Assembly (NCBI GenBank): GCA_031272885.1
Contig: JAISSX010000037.1
Coordinates: 79,034 to 143,033 of the forward strand
Length of the DNA stretch: 64,000 nucleotides
Reading direction: 5' to 3'
From: Bifidobacteriaceae bacterium
GTDB taxonomy: Bacteria; Actinomycetota; Actinomycetes; Actinomycetales; WQXJ01
Below are positions 1 to 10,630 of this stretch, in pieces (within the stretch, counting starts at the first letter, position 1; the number at the start of each line of letters is the position of its first letter). The notes beneath the pieces were generated by a model, which saw only the letters and a program-made list of their open reading frames with translations, did not search any database and was not told the DNA's origin. Both the position numbers and the translations under genes were made by a program.

Positions 1-88
1 CCAATTCCTGCCCGATGACGCGCAGGGCGTCAAGGCTCAACGGGTCCACGGCAGTGCCTTTCCCTTCGGTTGCTTTGGCGGCGCTCAT
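1..88 (-). CDS. sdhA: Succinate dehydrogenase flavoprotein subunit, N-terminal fragment (truncated by window edge)
   Basis: Reverse strand reads MSAAKATEGKGTAVDPLSLDALRVIGQEL directly downstream of an sdhC-like gene; assignment mostly from context. Confidence 0.5.
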   Translation of the reverse strand, partial: MSAAKATEGKGTAVDPLSLDALRVIGQEL

Positions 89-870
89 GAGATCACCCCT
101 GCCAACACGGCCAGCGGAATGGAGGCGTTGCCGATCACGATCACCAGGGCGATCAGCCCGGCCAGCACCAGGAAGACGCTGCGGGTACGGCTGGCCGTGC
201 CGCCGAAGTCGTTGATGATGGACCAGATGCCGTGTGACAGGTGAATCGCGATCAGCACCATGGTGATGATGTAGAAGGCGGCCACCGCCGGGCGTTCGAA
301 CGAGCCGATCAGGTTCTGATAGGCGTTGGTCACCACTTCGCCGTCTTCCAGCGTGTAAGTGGCCTTGCCGGAGAACGACTTGGAGGCCACACCCTTGGCG
401 CCCACCGTCAGGTCAAGCAGGTGGAAGATGATGAAGCACAGGATGATCAGGCCGGTCCAGATCATGGTGCGGCCGGTCAGGGCGTGCCACTTGGCGGTGA
501 TGGCCCGGCCGAAGCCGCCGCGGGCCACACGGGCCCGGAAGAAGATCGTGGTGCCGGCGTAGACGTGCAACACCAGGCAGAGGGCGATGACGGCCCGGAA
601 GGCCCACAGGAAGCTGGAGCCCGGCAGCAGCGGGTTCAGGAAACCACGCAGCCAGTGGGCGTACTCGTTGAAGTGCAACTCGGCATCGGGCAGGTAGACC
701 TTCAGGTTGCCGGCCATGTGGAACAGCAGGAAGGCCACGAAGACCGAGCCGGTGACGGCCATGATGACCTTGAGAACCCAGGTCTCAGGTTTCTGCGGTG
801 GTGAGGTGGCCGGTCGTTTGGCCACCGGGATCTGATCTACGTCAGATCGACTGACTACTTGCGAACTCAC
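85..870 (-). CDS. sdhC: Succinate dehydrogenase cytochrome b subunit
   Basis: 261 aa, multiple TM segments with conserved His (FHMAGNLKVY, LHVYAGTTIFFRAR, IFHLLDLTVG, IHLSHGIWSI) typical of the B. subtilis/actinobacterial SdhC family. Confidence 0.85.
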   Translation of the reverse strand: MSSQVVSRSDVDQIPVAKRPATSPPQKPETWVLKVIMAVTGSVFVAFLLFHMAGNLKVYLPDAELHFNEYAHWLRGFLNPLLPGSSFLWAFRAVIALCLVLHVYAGTTIFFRARVARGGFGRAITAKWHALTGRTMIWTGLIILCFIIFHLLDLTVGAKGVASKSFSGKATYTLEDGEVVTNAYQNLIGSFERPAVAAFYIITMVLIAIHLSHGIWSIINDFGGTASRTRSVFLVLAGLIALVIVIGNASIPLAVLAGVIS

Positions 871-1099
871 TCAGGACCTCCAGGCGCTGGGGTTCATCGA
901 CGGACAGGCTGGCTGACAGCGATTGTTCGCTGAAGCCGACAGCCAAATTTACCTCACGAAATGGCAAAAGAACTTCCCCATTGGGCCCGGTTAAGCCTGG
1001 TCAGCGCCGTTTTTTCGCTATTCCAATGATGCGTTAATCGAAGGGTGGCCGTTTTGGGGTCGTTGTTGTTTGACCGCGGTGATGTGACACCATGCCTGC

Positions 1100-2335
1100 G
1101 TGACAAACGCCGGTTTCCAGTTCTCGGTTGGGACTCGCCTGCCTGGCAAGCCCGGCCGCACCGGCGTCATCACCACCCCCCACGGCCAGATCCGCACCCC
1201 GGCCTTCATCCCGGTGGGAACGCGCGCCTCCGTCAAGGGGGTGCTGCCTGAGGCGATGGCCGCGCTGGGGGCTCAGGCAATCCTGGCTAATGCCTATCAC
1301 CTGTACCTTCAGCCCGGCGCCGACGTGGTGGATGAGGCCGGTGGGGTGGGCCGGTTCATGAACTGGCCCGGGCCAACGTTTACGGACTCGGGCGGCTTCC
1401 AAGTGCTGTCGCTGGGGGCCGGTTTCAAGAAGGTGCTGGCGATGAGCACCGCCGGATTGGCGAACGATGACGTGATCGCCAAACAGTCCGGCCGCATGGC
1501 CCATGTGGACGATGACGGTGTGACATTCAAGTCACATTTGGACGGCTCGCTGCATCGCTTCACGCCCGAGGTGTCGATGACCGTGCAGCACCAGTTGGGG
1601 GCAGACATCATTTTCGCCTTCGACGAATGCACCACGTTGATGAACACCCGGCACTACCAAGAGGCATCGGTGGCCCGGACGCACGCCTGGGCCGAACGCT
1701 GCCTGGCGGCCCACGCCCAATTGACCGCCGAACGGCTGGGCAAGCCATATCAGGCCCTGTTCGGCGTGGTGCAAGGGGCACAGTTCGAGGACCTGCGGCG
1801 AATGGCGGCCACGGGGTTGGCTGGGCTTGAGGTGGACGGATACGGCTTCGACGGCTACGGCATTGGCGGGGCGCTGGAGAAGGAGAACCTGGCCCGGATT
1901 GTGGGCTGGTGCGCCACTTCGCTGCCCGAGGCCGCGCCACGCCACCTGTTGGGCATTTCCGAGATGGATGACCTGTTCGCGGCCGTGGAGGCGGGGGCGG
2001 ACACGTTCGACTGCGTGGCGCCGTCCCGGTCCGCGCGCCACGGGGCACTGTATTCGCCGGACGGCCGCTACAACGTGACCCGGGCCGCCTTCAAGAAGGA
2101 CTTCGGCCCGCCCAGTGACGAGTGCGACTGCTACACGTGCCGCCATTACACGCGGTCCTACCTGCACCACCTGCTCCGGTCCGGCGAGATGTTGGGCGCC
2201 ACCTTGGCCACCATCCACAATGAGGCGTTCGTGGTGCGGCTGGTTGACCGGATGCGGGCCGCCATCGAGGACGCCGGCCAGGCGGCGTTCGATCATCTAC
2301 GCAGTGAGTTCCTGGGGCGGTATTTCGGCGGCTGA
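1100..2335 (+). CDS. tgt: tRNA-guanine transglycosylase (queuine tRNA-ribosyltransferase)
   Basis: TPAFIPVGTRASVKGVLPE, DSGGFQVLSLG, VQGAQFEDLR, C-x-C-x-x-C zinc motif (CDCYTCRHYTRSYLHHL). Confidence 0.93.
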   Translation: MTNAGFQFSVGTRLPGKPGRTGVITTPHGQIRTPAFIPVGTRASVKGVLPEAMAALGAQAILANAYHLYLQPGADVVDEAGGVGRFMNWPGPTFTDSGGFQVLSLGAGFKKVLAMSTAGLANDDVIAKQSGRMAHVDDDGVTFKSHLDGSLHRFTPEVSMTVQHQLGADIIFAFDECTTLMNTRHYQEASVARTHAWAERCLAAHAQLTAERLGKPYQALFGVVQGAQFEDLRRMAATGLAGLEVDGYGFDGYGIGGALEKENLARIVGWCATSLPEAAPRHLLGISEMDDLFAAVEAGADTFDCVAPSRSARHGALYSPDGRYNVTRAAFKKDFGPPSDECDCYTCRHYTRSYLHHLLRSGEMLGATLATIHNEAFVVRLVDRMRAAIEDAGQAAFDHLRSEFLGRYFGG

Positions 2336-2474
2336 GGTAGTCCGCCGGCTGCCGGCTGGCTGCCCGATGGCGCCCGGTTGGGTTGGGTGGTTGGGCCGGC
2401 GGCCTCGGCAGGGGGCCGGTTTCGGGTATCCTCAACGGGCGTACCGTTTCGCGGGGCCGCGGCGGTGCGTTCCC

Positions 2475-2559
2475 GGAGGTGTCGCCTAGTGGCCTATGGC
2501 GCACGCTTGGAAAGCGTGTTGGGTGCAAGCCCTCGGGGGTTCGAATCCCCCCACCTCCG
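2475..2559 (+). tRNA. tRNA-Ser (anticodon GGA)
   Basis: GGAGGTG/CACCTCC acceptor stem, long variable arm, CTTGGAAAG anticodon loop, GGTTCGAATCC T-arm. Confidence 0.93.
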
Positions 2560-2562
2560 CAA

Positions 2563-2601
2563 GTGAAAGGGCCACGGGCGCCGCTCGTGGCCCTTTCGCT
2601 C
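2563..2601 (+). terminator. Putative terminator hairpin after tRNA-Ser
   Basis: GAAAGGGCCACG...CGTGGCCCTTTC inverted repeat. Confidence 0.6.
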
Positions 2602-2604
2602 GCA

Positions 2605-2890
2605 GTGGGGGGATTCGAACCCGTGAGGGCTGAGCCGTCGTGAGGAAGCCCGGTGGGCTTCCGAGCAGGCTCAGTCGCGCCGCCGGGCCAGCGGCCCGGC
2701 AAGCGGTGCGCTGCAGCGCGCAGCGCCGCAGCGCGTCGAATCCCCCCACCTCCGCGACGAGTGAGAGGGCAACGCGCAGCTTGCTGCGGCGTTGTGCCGA
2801 GCGAGGAGCAGAGGTCGTAGGCCGCAGGCCGAGCACCTCCGCGACGAGTGAGAGGGCAACGCGCAGCGCCGCAGCGCGTCGAATCCCCCC
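2605..2890. repeat. Mosaic of tRNA-Ser 3'-end fragments, palindromes and direct repeats
   Basis: Copies of the tRNA T-arm/acceptor (2605-2620 inverted, 2736-2755 and 2878-2890 direct), 34-bp repeat at 2747-2780 and 2834-2867, 30-bp repeat at 2718-2747 and 2861-2890. Confidence 0.8.
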
Positions 2891-2966
2891 GGATTACCGA
2901 AAGGACGCCATTCCAACGTCGCGACCTGGTTGAACATATACGCATATCGGCTGTATGCTTGTATGT

Positions 2967-3218
2967 ATGCGGACCACACTGATGATCGATGACGACCTAT
3001 ATCGGGACACCAAGGCCACGGCCGCCAAGCTAGGGCGCACTGTGGGGTCGGTCATGGAAGAGGCTCTCTTGGACCTCCTGGCCAAGTACCAGGAGCATCA
3101 CGTGCCACGCAAGCCGTTCCGGATCCGGGAGTTCACACCAACAGTTCCCGGGACCCTGCCTGGTGTTGACCTGAACTGCAACGCTGCACTCCTGGACATC
3201 ATGGATGGCCTCGCATGA
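2967..3218 (+). CDS. VapB-like (ribbon-helix-helix) antitoxin
   Basis: MRTTLMIDDDLYRDTKATAAKLGRTVGSVMEEALLDLL RHH-like N-terminus; stop overlaps the start of a PIN-domain ORF. Confidence 0.75.
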   Translation: MRTTLMIDDDLYRDTKATAAKLGRTVGSVMEEALLDLLAKYQEHHVPRKPFRIREFTPTVPGTLPGVDLNCNAALLDIMDGLA

Positions 3219-3649
3219 TCCTGCCCGATGTCAACATCCTGGTGGCCGCTAACCGGAGCGATCACCCTCAGCACGAAGCCATCAACGCCTGGCTGGCCAC
3301 TGTCAATGAGTCAAGCGACTGGTTGGGTCTGACGCCCGCGGTTGCCTCGGGATACCTGCGAATAGTGACCAACCCGCGGATTCACAAGGAACCGACGCCA
3401 CTGGATCGGGCGTTGGAGGTGATTGATGACCTCTTGGCAGCAGACCGAGTTTCATGGGTCTACCCGGGCCCAGACCACTGGGTGATCTTCCGCCGCCTGT
3501 GCCGGCAGGCCAATGCCACCGGCAACCTGGTCCAAGACGCCCACCACGCCGCCGTCGCCATTGAGCACGGCGCCAAGTGGGCCACCATGGACCGCGACTT
3601 CGCCCTGTTTCCCGGCCTGGACTGGTTCAACCCACTAAACCTCAGCTAG
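3215..3649 (+). CDS. VapC-like PIN-domain toxin
   Basis: MILPDVNILVAA N-terminal acidic motif, NLVQDAHHAAVAIEHGAKWATMDRDFALFPGL C-terminal PIN motif. Confidence 0.88.
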   Translation: MILPDVNILVAANRSDHPQHEAINAWLATVNESSDWLGLTPAVASGYLRIVTNPRIHKEPTPLDRALEVIDDLLAADRVSWVYPGPDHWVIFRRLCRQANATGNLVQDAHHAAVAIEHGAKWATMDRDFALFPGLDWFNPLNLS

Positions 3650-4955
3650 CCGGTGTGGCGCTGGGAGGCCGGCGATAGAAGGCCACCGTTACAACAAGGC
3701 CCAGTGCCAACAGCACCGTGGTCAGAACGAACGGCAGCGACCGGTTGACGCCGGACAGCAGCCCGCCGATCCACCCGAACGGCGCCACCGCCAACATGAT
3801 GACCGTGCGCTGCACCGCCATCACCCGCGAGCGTTCTTCCTTGTCCACGTTCAACGCCACCAAGGACTCGGCCAGCATGGCCAGAATGCCGGCGCCGAAA
3901 CCGTCCAGCACCAGGCACAACGCCAACAGGCAGTAAACAGAAGCCCCCGCCACGGCCACCCCACCGCCACCAGCACCACCCGTCGGCGCTGGAATCAACG
4001 CCAGCAGCGCCTGGGACGCCCCGAACACGCCGAACCCCAGCAGCAACGGCCGCTTCAGGTTCGTATCCCCCGTCACCCGCGGAATCACAAAGAAGAAGAA
4101 GCCGATGGCCAGGATGGACCGCGCCATCGGGAAGAAGGGCAGTAGCGCGTCCGGCACCAGCAGCTTCTTCGAGGCGATGACCTGCCAGAACGTCGTGTTG
4201 ACGGTCGAAACAGCCCCCACCAGGGCGGCGATCACCAAGGAAAAGATGGTGCCAGGGGAGCGCCGGATGACACCCAGCACGCCGCGGTAGCCACGCAGCA
4301 GTTGGAGCATCGGCACCCCGCGGGTGGCTTCGCGCCGGATGACACCCATCTCGGTCTCGTGCGACGCAAAGTACAGAATGACCAGTTTTATGGTCATAAT
4401 GGCGAAAGCATTGAAGTAGAGTATCCGCACCGCCGGCACCAGCGAGAAGTGCGACACCATCAGGGCGGCAATCGGCGCGAACAGGGCGGATAGATTACCG
4501 GCTACCATCACCAGCGAGTAGATGCCGGTGATCTGCTGGCGTTCGGCATCCTCCACCATCAGGCAATCCCACGAGTTCTGGGTCACCTGCCAGGTGCCGT
4601 TGACCAGCGAAGCGCCCAGAAACAGCCAGAACGCCGCCCGCCGGTCAACCATTGACGCGCTGGCCCAGATCAGGCAGGGGATAGACCAGGCCAGCACGTC
4701 GAACACCGCCGTGGTCAGGCGCCGCCCCAGCTTGTCGGTGATGACCCCGCCCAGCAGGCCCCACACCATCTGGGACAGCATGCCGCACGAGGCCAGCAGC
4801 CCGATCTGCGCGTCCTTCAACCCCAGCGCCAACATGTAGACGGAGGCGTACGGCAGGCACAGGTTCATCGACAAGCCCCACATGGGCTCGGTGTAGACGC
4901 AGGCCCTGGGGTTGCCGCGCAGGCTGATCATGGTCTTGAACAGCGGGTTGCTCAT
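3642..4955 (-). CDS. MFS transporter
   Basis: 437 aa, ~12 hydrophobic segments, [16 protein letters not shown] signature loop. Confidence 0.8.
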   Translation of the reverse strand: MSNPLFKTMISLRGNPRACVYTEPMWGLSMNLCLPYASVYMLALGLKDAQIGLLASCGMLSQMVWGLLGGVITDKLGRRLTTAVFDVLAWSIPCLIWASASMVDRRAAFWLFLGASLVNGTWQVTQNSWDCLMVEDAERQQITGIYSLVMVAGNLSALFAPIAALMVSHFSLVPAVRILYFNAFAIMTIKLVILYFASHETEMGVIRREATRGVPMLQLLRGYRGVLGVIRRSPGTIFSLVIAALVGAVSTVNTTFWQVIASKKLLVPDALLPFFPMARSILAIGFFFFVIPRVTGDTNLKRPLLLGFGVFGASQALLALIPAPTGGAGGGGVAVAGASVYCLLALCLVLDGFGAGILAMLAESLVALNVDKEERSRVMAVQRTVIMLAVAPFGWIGGLLSGVNRSLPFVLTTVLLALGLVVTVAFYRRPPSATPAS

Positions 4956-5103
4956 CGGCGGGCTCGTCTCAGGGGAATTGGCCGCACAGCCAGCAAGGTA
5001 CTCCTGTTGCCGGGCGCGGCCAATATGCCCGACGGCGCCCGCAAGCGTTTACATCCCACCGCACCCCGGCGTCCCGCCCCAGGTCACGGCTAGTCTTTGT
5101 GTC

Positions 5104-5922
5104 GTGTCAGGAGTCAGCGCGCCAGAACTGCGCCTTTGGGCCGTCCCGGGCATCCCCGAGATCGGACCAGGAGATGACCTGGCCGCCCAGCTGGGCGATG
5201 CCCTGGAGGCCGATGCCGCCCAGCACCCGGACCATGCCCTGGCCGATGGCGACGTGCTGGCGGTGACTTCGAAGATTGTCTCCAAAGCGGAGGGCCGCCA
5301 AGTTATCGCCGCCAGCCGTGAACAGGCCATCACCGACCAGACCGTCCGCGTGGTGGCCACCCGCCACCACGAGCGAGGTGTCACCCGGATCGTGGAGAAC
5401 CGCCTTGGCCTGGTGATGGCGGCCGCCGGGGTGGACGGGTCCAACGCACCTGACGGCACCGTGCTGCTGTTGCCGGAAGACCCGGACCGCTCGGCCCGGC
5501 AGTTGCGGCAGGCGCTCACAACCCGCTTTGGCGTCACCATCGGCCTCATCATCACCGACACGGCCGGCCGGCCCTGGCGCAACGGCCTGACCGATTTCAC
5601 GGTGGGCGCGGCCGGCCTGCAGGTGCTGGAGGACTTGCGTGGCACCACCGACACGGCCGGGCACCGGCTGGAAATGACCATCACCGCGGTGGCGGACCAA
5701 CTGGCCGCCGCCGCCGAGCTGGTCAAAGGCAAGGCCAACGGCCTGCCATTGGCGGTGATCCGCGGCGCCGGCCGCTGGGTCACCGAGGAGGACGGCCCAG
5801 GTGCCACGGCGCTGATCCGCCCGGCGGCCGAAGACATGTTCCGTTTGGGCACGGCCGAGGCCTTCGCGGCCGGCTACCAGACGGCCGGCGAGGGCCGCCC
5901 CGGTGAAAGCGGACCAGAATGA
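5104..5922 (+). CDS. cofE: Coenzyme F420-0:L-glutamate ligase (stand-alone CofE)
   Basis: [75 protein letters not shown]; in-frame GTG start at 5104. Confidence 0.88.
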   Translation: MSGVSAPELRLWAVPGIPEIGPGDDLAAQLGDALEADAAQHPDHALADGDVLAVTSKIVSKAEGRQVIAASREQAITDQTVRVVATRHHERGVTRIVENRLGLVMAAAGVDGSNAPDGTVLLLPEDPDRSARQLRQALTTRFGVTIGLIITDTAGRPWRNGLTDFTVGAAGLQVLEDLRGTTDTAGHRLEMTITAVADQLAAAAELVKGKANGLPLAVIRGAGRWVTEEDGPGATALIRPAAEDMFRLGTAEAFAAGYQTAGEGRPGESGPE

Positions 5923-6962
5923 TGGTCACTATGCCCAAGAACCAGCGGGCCACAGCCACCGCGGCCAGCCTGGCCCTGCTCGCCTTCAGCCTGACCGCCT
6001 GTATCGATGACGACCCCAACATCACGCCCGATGGCGCCCCGGCCGCCAGTGCCGCCACGGTCACCATCACCGCCACCGCTGACAACTTCCCGGTGACGGT
6101 GGACAACTGTGGCACCCAAGTCACCTTGAACCAACCCCCAGAACGGGTGGTCACCATCAAGTCCACGCCCACCGAACTGCTCCTGGCGCTGGGGCTAGAA
6201 GACAAGATCGTGGGCTGGGCCTTCCAGGATGATCCCGTCCCCGAACAGTGGACCCAGGCCGCCGCCGCCATCCCCGTCCTCTCCGAGGGCGTCCCCTCGC
6301 AAGAGGCCGTCTTGGCCCTGAATCCGGACTTCGTCTACGCCGGCTGGGAATCCAACGTCTCGGATCAAGGCGCCGGCAGCCGCGATTCCTATGCCGCGCT
6401 GGGCATCGCCACCTACGTGTCGCCATCGGCCTGCAAGGAACCCGGCTACCAGCCAGACCCGCTGACGTTCGCTGACGTGTGGGGCGAGATCGAAGAGCTA
6501 GGCCGGCTGTTCGGGGTCGAAGCGGCCGCCACCAGCCTGGTCGAAGAACAACGAACCGAACTGGCCGCCATCGCGCCGGTACAGAACGTGACCGCCTTCT
6601 GGTGGTCCTCCGGCGAGGACACGCCCTACGCCGGGGCCGGCATCGGCGCCCCCCAGATGATCATGGACGCCGCCGGGCTGACCAACGTGCTGGCGGATGT
6701 TCACGACACCTGGGCCTCGGTGGGCTGGGAGGAACTGGTGGCCACCGACCCGGACGTGATTGTGCTGGTGGACGCCAGTTGGAACAGCTACGACAAGAAG
6801 CTGGCGGACATCGCCGCGCACCCGGCCCTTCAGGCCATGACGGCGGTCAAAGAGCAGCGTTTCATCCGGTTGCCGTTCGCCGCCACGGAGGCCGGCGTGC
6901 GCAACGTCGACACCGTCAAGGCCGTGGTTGACCAGACGCGAGCCATGGGGTTGGGTGGATAG
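5919..6962 (+). CDS. ABC transporter substrate-binding lipoprotein, Fe-siderophore/B12 fold, putative F420-0 transporter type
   Basis: Lipobox-like LTAC, BtuF/FepB-like fold motifs ([35 protein letters not shown]); start overlaps cofE stop. Confidence 0.8.
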   Translation: MMVTMPKNQRATATAASLALLAFSLTACIDDDPNITPDGAPAASAATVTITATADNFPVTVDNCGTQVTLNQPPERVVTIKSTPTELLLALGLEDKIVGWAFQDDPVPEQWTQAAAAIPVLSEGVPSQEAVLALNPDFVYAGWESNVSDQGAGSRDSYAALGIATYVSPSACKEPGYQPDPLTFADVWGEIEELGRLFGVEAAATSLVEEQRTELAAIAPVQNVTAFWWSSGEDTPYAGAGIGAPQMIMDAAGLTNVLADVHDTWASVGWEELVATDPDVIVLVDASWNSYDKKLADIAAHPALQAMTAVKEQRFIRLPFAATEAGVRNVDTVKAVVDQTRAMGLGG

Positions 6963-8047
6963 ATGGCCACCACCCTGACCGGACAGGGCCGCCCGGGCCC
7001 GGCGGCCACCCAGGCCAAGCCACCCAAACCGGCCACCCCCCGCCGCGCCGCCCTGCCGCTGATCCTGGCCGCCGGCCTGGCCCTGCTGCTGGTCACCTTG
7101 GCCGTGACGGTGACCATCGGTCCAGCCAACCTGGCGCTTACAGAAGTGCTGCGCTCCGTGGCCGGTCACCTTGGCCTGCCGGTGCAGCCCGTGGAGACGA
7201 TCCCGGACGCCATCGTCTGGGACCTGCGGCTACCCCGCGTGTTGACGGCCGCCGCCGTAGGGGCCGGCCTGGGCCTGGCCGGTGCCGTCATGCAGACCCT
7301 GACACGCAACCCGCTGGCCGATCCGTACCTGCTGGGCCTGTCCTCGGGCGCGTCGCTCGGCGCGGCGGCCGTGCTGCTGCTGGGCTGGGCGGTACTACTG
7401 CCCCTGGCCGCCTTCGCCGGTGCCGTGGCCGCCCTGATAGTCACATTGGCCCTTGCCCGCGGGGCCGGCGGCTCACTCACCCCCACCAGGGTGATCCTGG
7501 CCGGGCTGGTGGTGTCCCAATTGGCCGCCGCGGCGACGTCGTTCGTGGTCTTCTGGACCGCCAAGGGCGACTCCTACCAGGAGATCCTGGCCTGGATCAT
7601 GGGTTCCCTGGCGGGTGTCACCTGGACCTCGGTGGGCCTGGCGGCCGGGGCGCTGGCCGTCATCGGCGGCCTGGTGTTGGCCTACGCCGGCCGGCTGGAT
7701 GCCTTCGCCTTCGGTGACACAGCCGCCCTCGCCTTGGGGGTAGAGCCGAACCGGACCCGCTGGCTGTTGCTGACGGCTGTGGCCCTGCTGACCGGCGCGC
7801 TGGTGGCGGTGAGCGGCGCCATCGGCTTCGTGGGCCTGCTGGTGCCGCACGCCGTGGCCCAACTGACTGGACCGTCCCACCGGCGGCTGCTGCCGGTGGC
7901 CGCCCTGGCCGGGGCTATCTTGCTGGTGTGGGCGGACACGATTGCCCGCACGCTGTTTGCCCCCCGGGAACTGCCGGTGGGCGTGGTGACGGCCCTGGTG
8001 GGGGCGCCCGTCTTCGCCCTTCTGCTACGCCGGGCGCGGGGTGGCGC

Positions 8048-8057
<10 letters not shown>
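6963..8057 (+). CDS. FecCD-family ABC transporter permease (putative F420-0 transporter type)
   Basis: DLRLPRVLTAAAVGAGLGLAGAVMQTLTRNPLADPYLLGLSSGASLGAA and GLLVPHAV, FecCD signatures. Confidence 0.9.
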
Positions 8058-8874
<817 letters not shown>

Positions 8875-8878
<4 letters not shown>

Positions 8879-9861
8879 AGCTGACCGTGTTGTCCGGCGG
8901 CGTGGGCGGCGCCCGGTTCACGCGCGGCCTGCTGGCGCTGCTGGCGCAGCGGCTGCCCGATGGCGCCGGCGGCACCACCGCGCAGGTCACCGTCATCGCC
9001 AACACCGGGGATGACCTGTGGCTGCACGGCGTGCGGGTTTGCCCCGACCTGGACACGTTGATGTACACGCTGGGCGGCGCGGTGGAGGAATCACAAGGCT
9101 GGGGCCGGCGCGACGAATCCCGCCGCGTCAGTGACGACCTGGCCCACTACGGTTTGGGCTGGGAGTGGTTCACCCTGGGTGACCTCGACCTGGCCACCCA
9201 CCTGGCCCGGACCGAACTGCTGCGCCAGGGGCTCACCCTCTCGGCCGCCACCGTCCACCTAGCCCAGCGTTGGCACCTGCCGGTACGCCTACTGCCGATG
9301 TCCGATGACGCGGTGGAAACCCACGTCGAAACGGCCGACGGACAGTTGGTTCACTTCGAGGAGTGGTGGGTGCGCTGGCGAGCTTCCCTGCCGGCCAGGC
9401 GTTTTGTCCAGGTGGGGCTCAATGGCGCGTCCCCCGCCCCCGGGGTGCTGGAGGCCATCGCCGAGGCCGATGTGCTAGTGGTGCCGCCGTCCAACGCCGT
9501 GGTCTCGGTGGGCACCATCCTGGCCATCCCGGGTGTGCGGGAGGTGGTGGCGGCGACCGGCGCCCCCGTGGTGGGGGTCAGCCCGATCATCGCCGGGGCG
9601 CCGGTGCGCGGCATGCTGGACACCTGCCTGGCCACCATCGGGGTGGCGGCCGAGGCCGCTGCCGTGGCCCGTCACTACGGCCGCCGGGCGCAGGGGGGCG
9701 TGCTGGACGCCTGGCTGCTCGATACCGCTGACGCCGATGCCGTCCCCGGCCTGGCGGGGGAAGGCTGGCTGGTGGCCGCCGCACCGACCTTGATGACCGA
9801 CGTGCCGGCCGCCGCCGGCGTGGCCGAGGCGGTGCTGCGCCTGGTGGACCGCCTGCCCTAA
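8875..9861 (+). CDS. cofD: 2-phospho-L-lactate transferase (CofD/FbiA)
   Basis: MKLTVLSGGVGGARFTRGLL, NTGDDLWLHGVRVCPDLDTLMYTLGG, VVPPSNAVVSVGTILAIPGVR. Confidence 0.93.
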
Positions 9862-10520
9862 GAAGTGATTGGCAGCCGCCGGACCGCGGCGGCGGTACGC
9901 GGCCCTAGACCCAAGGCCCGGGCAGCTTCGAGGTCACCGGGCAGATCGACGTCCAGCCGTAGGGACGGCCACTGGTCACCGGCCAACGCCTCGTAGCCCA
10001 GCGCCGCGTGGGCCGCGGCCGAACCCGGCCCGAAGCGCGGCGCCAAACCCACGCCCGGCCCGGCGGTGAGCAGAGTAGTACCGGTGCCGGCGGCATCGGG
10101 CACAAAGGCGCGGGCCCGCCGGCCAGCGGCCACGAGGGCTGACTCCAACTCACTCGGCCGCAACGCCGGGAGGTCGCCCAGCAGGGCGGCCACCGCGCCA
10201 TCGAGCACAGCCCCACAGGCCGCCACTACCCCGGCGGCCACGGCAGCGTTGAGCCCGGACAAGGTGCCCCGCTCGTTGGGTTCCCCAAGTACCTCAACGG
10301 GAGCCACGGCATCGGGCAGACCTACCGCCTCGACCGACACCACCGGATCGGCCGTCACCACCCAAACCGAACCGACCGACTGGCAGGCGGCCACGGCGGC
10401 GATGGTGTCGAGCGCCATCGCCCGGGCCAAATCCACCCGGGCGGGGGCGTCCAGCCAGGCGCCCAGGCGTGACTTGCCGGCCCCGGCGTCCTTGACCGGC
10501 ACCACCACCGTCCATTTCAT
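9858..10520 (-). CDS. cofC: 2-phospho-L-lactate guanylyltransferase (CofC/FbiD)
   Basis: MKWTVVVPVKDAGAGKSRLG N-terminus, GALLGDLPALRPSEL-like motif; convergent with cofD. Confidence 0.85.
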   Translation of the reverse strand: MKWTVVVPVKDAGAGKSRLGAWLDAPARVDLARAMALDTIAAVAACQSVGSVWVVTADPVVSVEAVGLPDAVAPVEVLGEPNERGTLSGLNAAVAAGVVAACGAVLDGAVAALLGDLPALRPSELESALVAAGRRARAFVPDAAGTGTTLLTAGPGVGLAPRFGPGSAAAHAALGYEALAGDQWPSLRLDVDLPGDLEAARALGLGPRTAAAVRRLPITS

Positions 10521-10630
10521 AGGCACTATCCTCCCGCGACCAGGCCACACGCGGCAGCCGCCGCAGCGAACGGAGCGGTAACCACCCGTTGCTAGACTGG
10601 CCCCGCCCGTACTACTGAAGGATTCAGCCG

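Noticed and set aside
2091-2945. 284-aa minus-strand ORF across tgt end, tRNA-Ser and repeats
   Set aside because: Spurious: covers the tRNA gene antisense and non-coding repeats (GGGGIRTPEGLHPTRFPSVRH is the antisense of tRNA-Ser)
4974-5040. TTGGCCGC...GCGGCCAA inverted repeat before cofE considered as a riboswitch
   Set aside because: Only a 8-9 bp inverted repeat with a long loop; no riboswitch signature recognised
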